NCBI RefSeq assembly: GCF_018327645.1
Contig: NZ_BMAY01000013.1
Location: forward strand, 1 to 45,083
Direction: 5' to 3'
Length of the DNA: 45,083 nucleotides
Origin: Lactobacillus corticis
Lineage (GTDB): Bacteria; Bacillota; Bacilli; Lactobacillales; Lactobacillaceae
Positions 43,440-45,083 of this stretch are shown one piece after another (the stretch's first letter is position 1; each line of letters opens with the position of its first letter). A program made the position numbers and the translations under genes. The notes beneath the pieces are model-generated. The model saw only the letters and a program-made list of their open reading frames with translations. It did not search any database and had not been told where the DNA came from.

Positions 43440-44747
43440 ATGCTTGATATTAAAGTTATTCGTGAAAAGCTCGACTGGGCGAAGAAAAAGTTAGCAACTC
43501 GCGGCATCAAGCCGGAAACATTAGACGAATTGGTTGAAATTGACCAAAAGCGTCGCGATGCTATGGTTAAAAGTGAACAATTGAAGGCTAAGCGGAATGA
43601 AGTTTCCAAGCAAATTGCGGAAGCTAAGCGCAACAAGCAAGATGCTTCAGACGCCATCAGCGCCATGCGTGAAGTAGGGGCTGAAATTAAGAAGCTTGAT
43701 GGTGAAATCAAGGAATTAGCAGATAAGCAAAACTATATTTTGTTACGTTTGCCTAACTTCCCAGACGATTCTGACCCGATTGGCCCAGATGACAGCTACA
43801 ATGAAGAAGTTCGCAAGTGGAGCGAACCAACTAAGTTTGCTTTTAAACCTAAAGCTCACTGGGATTTGGGTACTGATCTTGATATTTTGGATTGGGACCG
43901 GGCTGCTAAAGTGTCAGCTGCTCGTTTTGTTTACTACAAGGGTGCTGGCGCCTTGCTAGAAAGAGCTGTTTTCAATTTCTTCTTGGATGAAAACATGAAG
44001 GCTGGCTATACTGAAGTTTTGCCGCCATACTTGGTAAACGATGCTTCAATGCAAGGAACTGGTCAATTCCCTAAGTTCCACGAAGACGTCTACACGATTG
44101 TTGATAACGACGACCCAGACAAGCCTTTGGACTTAACTTTGATTCCAACGGCTGAAGTACCTTTGGTCAACTACTTTAGAAATGAAATTATTCACGGTGA
44201 AAAGCTGCCAATTAATGTGACTGCCTTATCACCAGCATTCAGAAGTGAAGCAGGTTCTGCTGGTCGTGATACGCGTGGCTTAATCAGAATGCACGAATTC
44301 CGCAAAGTAGAAATGGTCAAGATCTGTAAAGAAGATGAATCTTGGAAGGAATTGGACAACCTGACCCACCAAGCTGAATCTTTGCTGCAAAAGCTTAACT
44401 TGCCATACCACGTAGTTGCTTTGTCAACTGGGGATGCAAGTTTCACTAGTGCAAAGACTTATGACTTGGAAGTTTGGATGCCTGCCCAAGACAAATACCG
44501 TGAAATTTCTAGTTGTTCAAACTGTACTGACTTCCAAGCTCGGCGTGCTCAAATTCGTTACCGTGATGAAAATGGCAAGCTGCACTTGGCACACACTCTG
44601 AACGGCTCAGGCTTAGCTGTTGGTCGTACTGTAGCCGCAATTTTGGAAAACTACCAAAACGAAGACGGTACAGTCACAGTTCCAGATGCATTGGTTCCAT
44701 ACATGCATGGGATGACCAAGATTACTAAAGAAGATAGTTTGATTTAA
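43440..44747 (+). CDS. serS: Seryl-tRNA synthetase
   Basis: The 435-residue class II synthetase has the N-terminal helical arm that binds the long variable arm of tRNA-Ser (about residues 25-105, coiled coil) and class II motifs: motif 2 [21 protein letters not shown] and motif 3 [19 protein letters not shown] 43440 follows GGAGG; the frame is open further back into the T-box leader (to 43332), without meaning. Confidence 0.97.
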   Translation: MLDIKVIREKLDWAKKKLATRGIKPETLDELVEIDQKRRDAMVKSEQLKAKRNEVSKQIAEAKRNKQDASDAISAMREVGAEIKKLDGEIKELADKQNYILLRLPNFPDDSDPIGPDDSYNEEVRKWSEPTKFAFKPKAHWDLGTDLDILDWDRAAKVSAARFVYYKGAGALLERAVFNFFLDENMKAGYTEVLPPYLVNDASMQGTGQFPKFHEDVYTIVDNDDPDKPLDLTLIPTAEVPLVNYFRNEIIHGEKLPINVTALSPAFRSEAGSAGRDTRGLIRMHEFRKVEMVKICKEDESWKELDNLTHQAESLLQKLNLPYHVVALSTGDASFTSAKTYDLEVWMPAQDKYREISSCSNCTDFQARRAQIRYRDENGKLHLAHTLNGSGLAVGRTVAAILENYQNEDGTVTVPDALVPYMHGMTKITKEDSLI

Positions 44748-44767
44748 AGTAAATAAACTCAATTAAA

Positions 44768-44800
44768 GACGCAAATTCGTGAGAGTTTGCGCCTTTTTTT
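44768..44800 (+). terminator. Terminator of serS
   Basis: CGCAAATTC (44770-44778) pairs with GAGTTTGCG (44783-44791) with one G-T pair around GTGA, then seven T. Confidence 0.85.
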
Positions 44801-44985
44801 CATATAAATAAAAAAATTATCGCAGCAATTTAAAAAGCATAATTCGTAAATTAAGCAAAATATCCAATCTTATCGCATTAAAGAGCCTTGAAATTAGAAA
44901 AGTTTAGATTGTTTCATTCCGATAATAGTAAAAAAGCAGGCGAAATATTAACCAAAGCCGAACAAAACACTGTTACAAAAAATAG

Positions 44986-45014
44986 TTGACGAAAGAGGCG
45001 AGGACCTGTAAAGT
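44986..45014 (+). promoter_or_regulatory. Upstream promoter (P1) of a probable rRNA operon
   Basis: TTGACG (44986-44991) and TAAAGT (45009-45014) are 17 bases apart. The preceding A-rich stretch fits an UP element. Confidence 0.65.
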
Positions 45015-45020
45015 AATATA

Positions 45021-45048
45021 CGTCGCTTGGCGAGGAGCCAAGGCGGCG
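45021..45048 (+). other. Strong hairpin between the two promoters
   Basis: CTTGGC (45026-45031) pairs perfectly with GCCAAG (45037-45042) around GAGGA; CGTCG and CGGCG extend the stem with one bulged G. No T run follows, so it is not a terminator. It would lie in the P1 transcript. Confidence 0.55.
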
Positions 45049-45069
45049 AGCAGATATCAAAAAAAGCAG

Positions 45070-45075
45070 TTGACA
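45070..45075 (+). promoter_or_regulatory. -35 box of a second promoter (P2), cut by window end
   Basis: A perfect TTGACA lies within AGTTGACAAAGAAGCC, which resembles the P1 block AGTTGACGAAAGAGGC 84 bases earlier. The -10 box would be outside the window. Confidence 0.6.
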
Positions 45076-45083
45076 AAGAAGCC

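Larger units (their letters stand above)
44801..45083. other. Gene-free AT-rich region upstream of a probable rRNA operon
   Basis: No convincing coding frame is present. The first 180 bases are very AT-rich, and the last 100 hold the promoter pair and the hairpin listed below. Such a layout, with two strong promoters spaced by about 80 bases, is typical upstream of 16S rRNA in lactobacilli. The operon itself would lie outside the window. Confidence 0.6.

Noticed and set aside
43343-43711. Minus-strand 122-codon frame opposite the serS start
   Set aside because: It covers the T-box terminator and serS N-terminus; Ser-rich shadow without signals.
1-45083. CRISPR arrays, tRNA genes, prophage or toxin-antitoxin pairs
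   Set aside because: No regularly spaced repeats, cloverleaf-like segments, phage structural genes or toxin-antitoxin gene pairs were seen.

Overview
The window is chromosomal DNA from a low-GC Gram-positive lactic acid bacterium. It is most likely Lactobacillus in the strict sense (the acidophilus/helveticus/crispatus/delbrueckii group). Reasons: the S10-spc-alpha ribosomal protein cluster lacks map between adk and infA; TTG and GTG starts follow strong AGGAGG sites; a purine deoxyribosyltransferase has the length and active-site position of the L. helveticus class I enzyme; there is a bleomycin-hydrolase-like PepC aminopeptidase; and an IS30-type transposase end lies at the left edge. The species cannot be fixed from reading alone.

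Layout. (1) 1-376: last codons and probable terminal repeat of an IS30-like element, then a good promoter and a structured S10 leader with an attenuator-like hairpin. (2) 377-13908: 29 co-directional translation and secretion genes, rpsJ to rplQ, including secY and adk, with an internal promoter before infA. (3) 13909-17352: an RNA region with mutually exclusive pairings ending in an intrinsic terminator, then the ECF transporter module ecfA1-ecfA2-ecfT and truA. (4) 17353-18314: rplM-rpsI with their own promoter and leader. (5) 18397-20114, minus strand: GNAT acetyltransferase and MFS efflux protein. (6) 20224-24684: a complete trehalose locus, treR-treC divergent from the PTS gene treB, with one operator in the spacer of each promoter. 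(7) 24782-28756: DJ-1/PfpI protein, TauE/SafE permease, two histidine-phosphatase-fold proteins, a CDF metal exporter and an unlisted 56-residue membrane protein. (8) 28859-31549: a polynucleotide-kinase-like protein with an unrecognised C-terminal half, pepC and a 91-residue protein of unknown role. (9) 31688-38938: dut-radA-gltX-cysS-mrnC-rlmB-sigH-like, matching the Bacillus order but without cysE and without rpmG-secE-nusG after the sigma gene, then a 72-residue acidic protein. (10) 39036-43220: aldehyde dehydrogenase, purine deoxyribosyltransferase, esterase, TVP38-type membrane protein and a second GNAT. (11) 43170-44747: serS under a T-box leader whose promoter and first stem strand lie at the 3' end of the preceding gene. 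(12) 44801-45083: no gene; a probable stable-RNA (rRNA) promoter pair that the window cuts.

Most of the window is conserved housekeeping DNA. The strongest leads are regulatory RNAs and operators (upstream of ecfA1, the S10 leader, the T-box overlap, the tre operators) and a few unfamiliar proteins (the kinase fusion, the 91-, 72- and 56-residue proteins, the dUTPase insertion). I saw no CRISPR array, tRNA gene, prophage or recognisable defence system.
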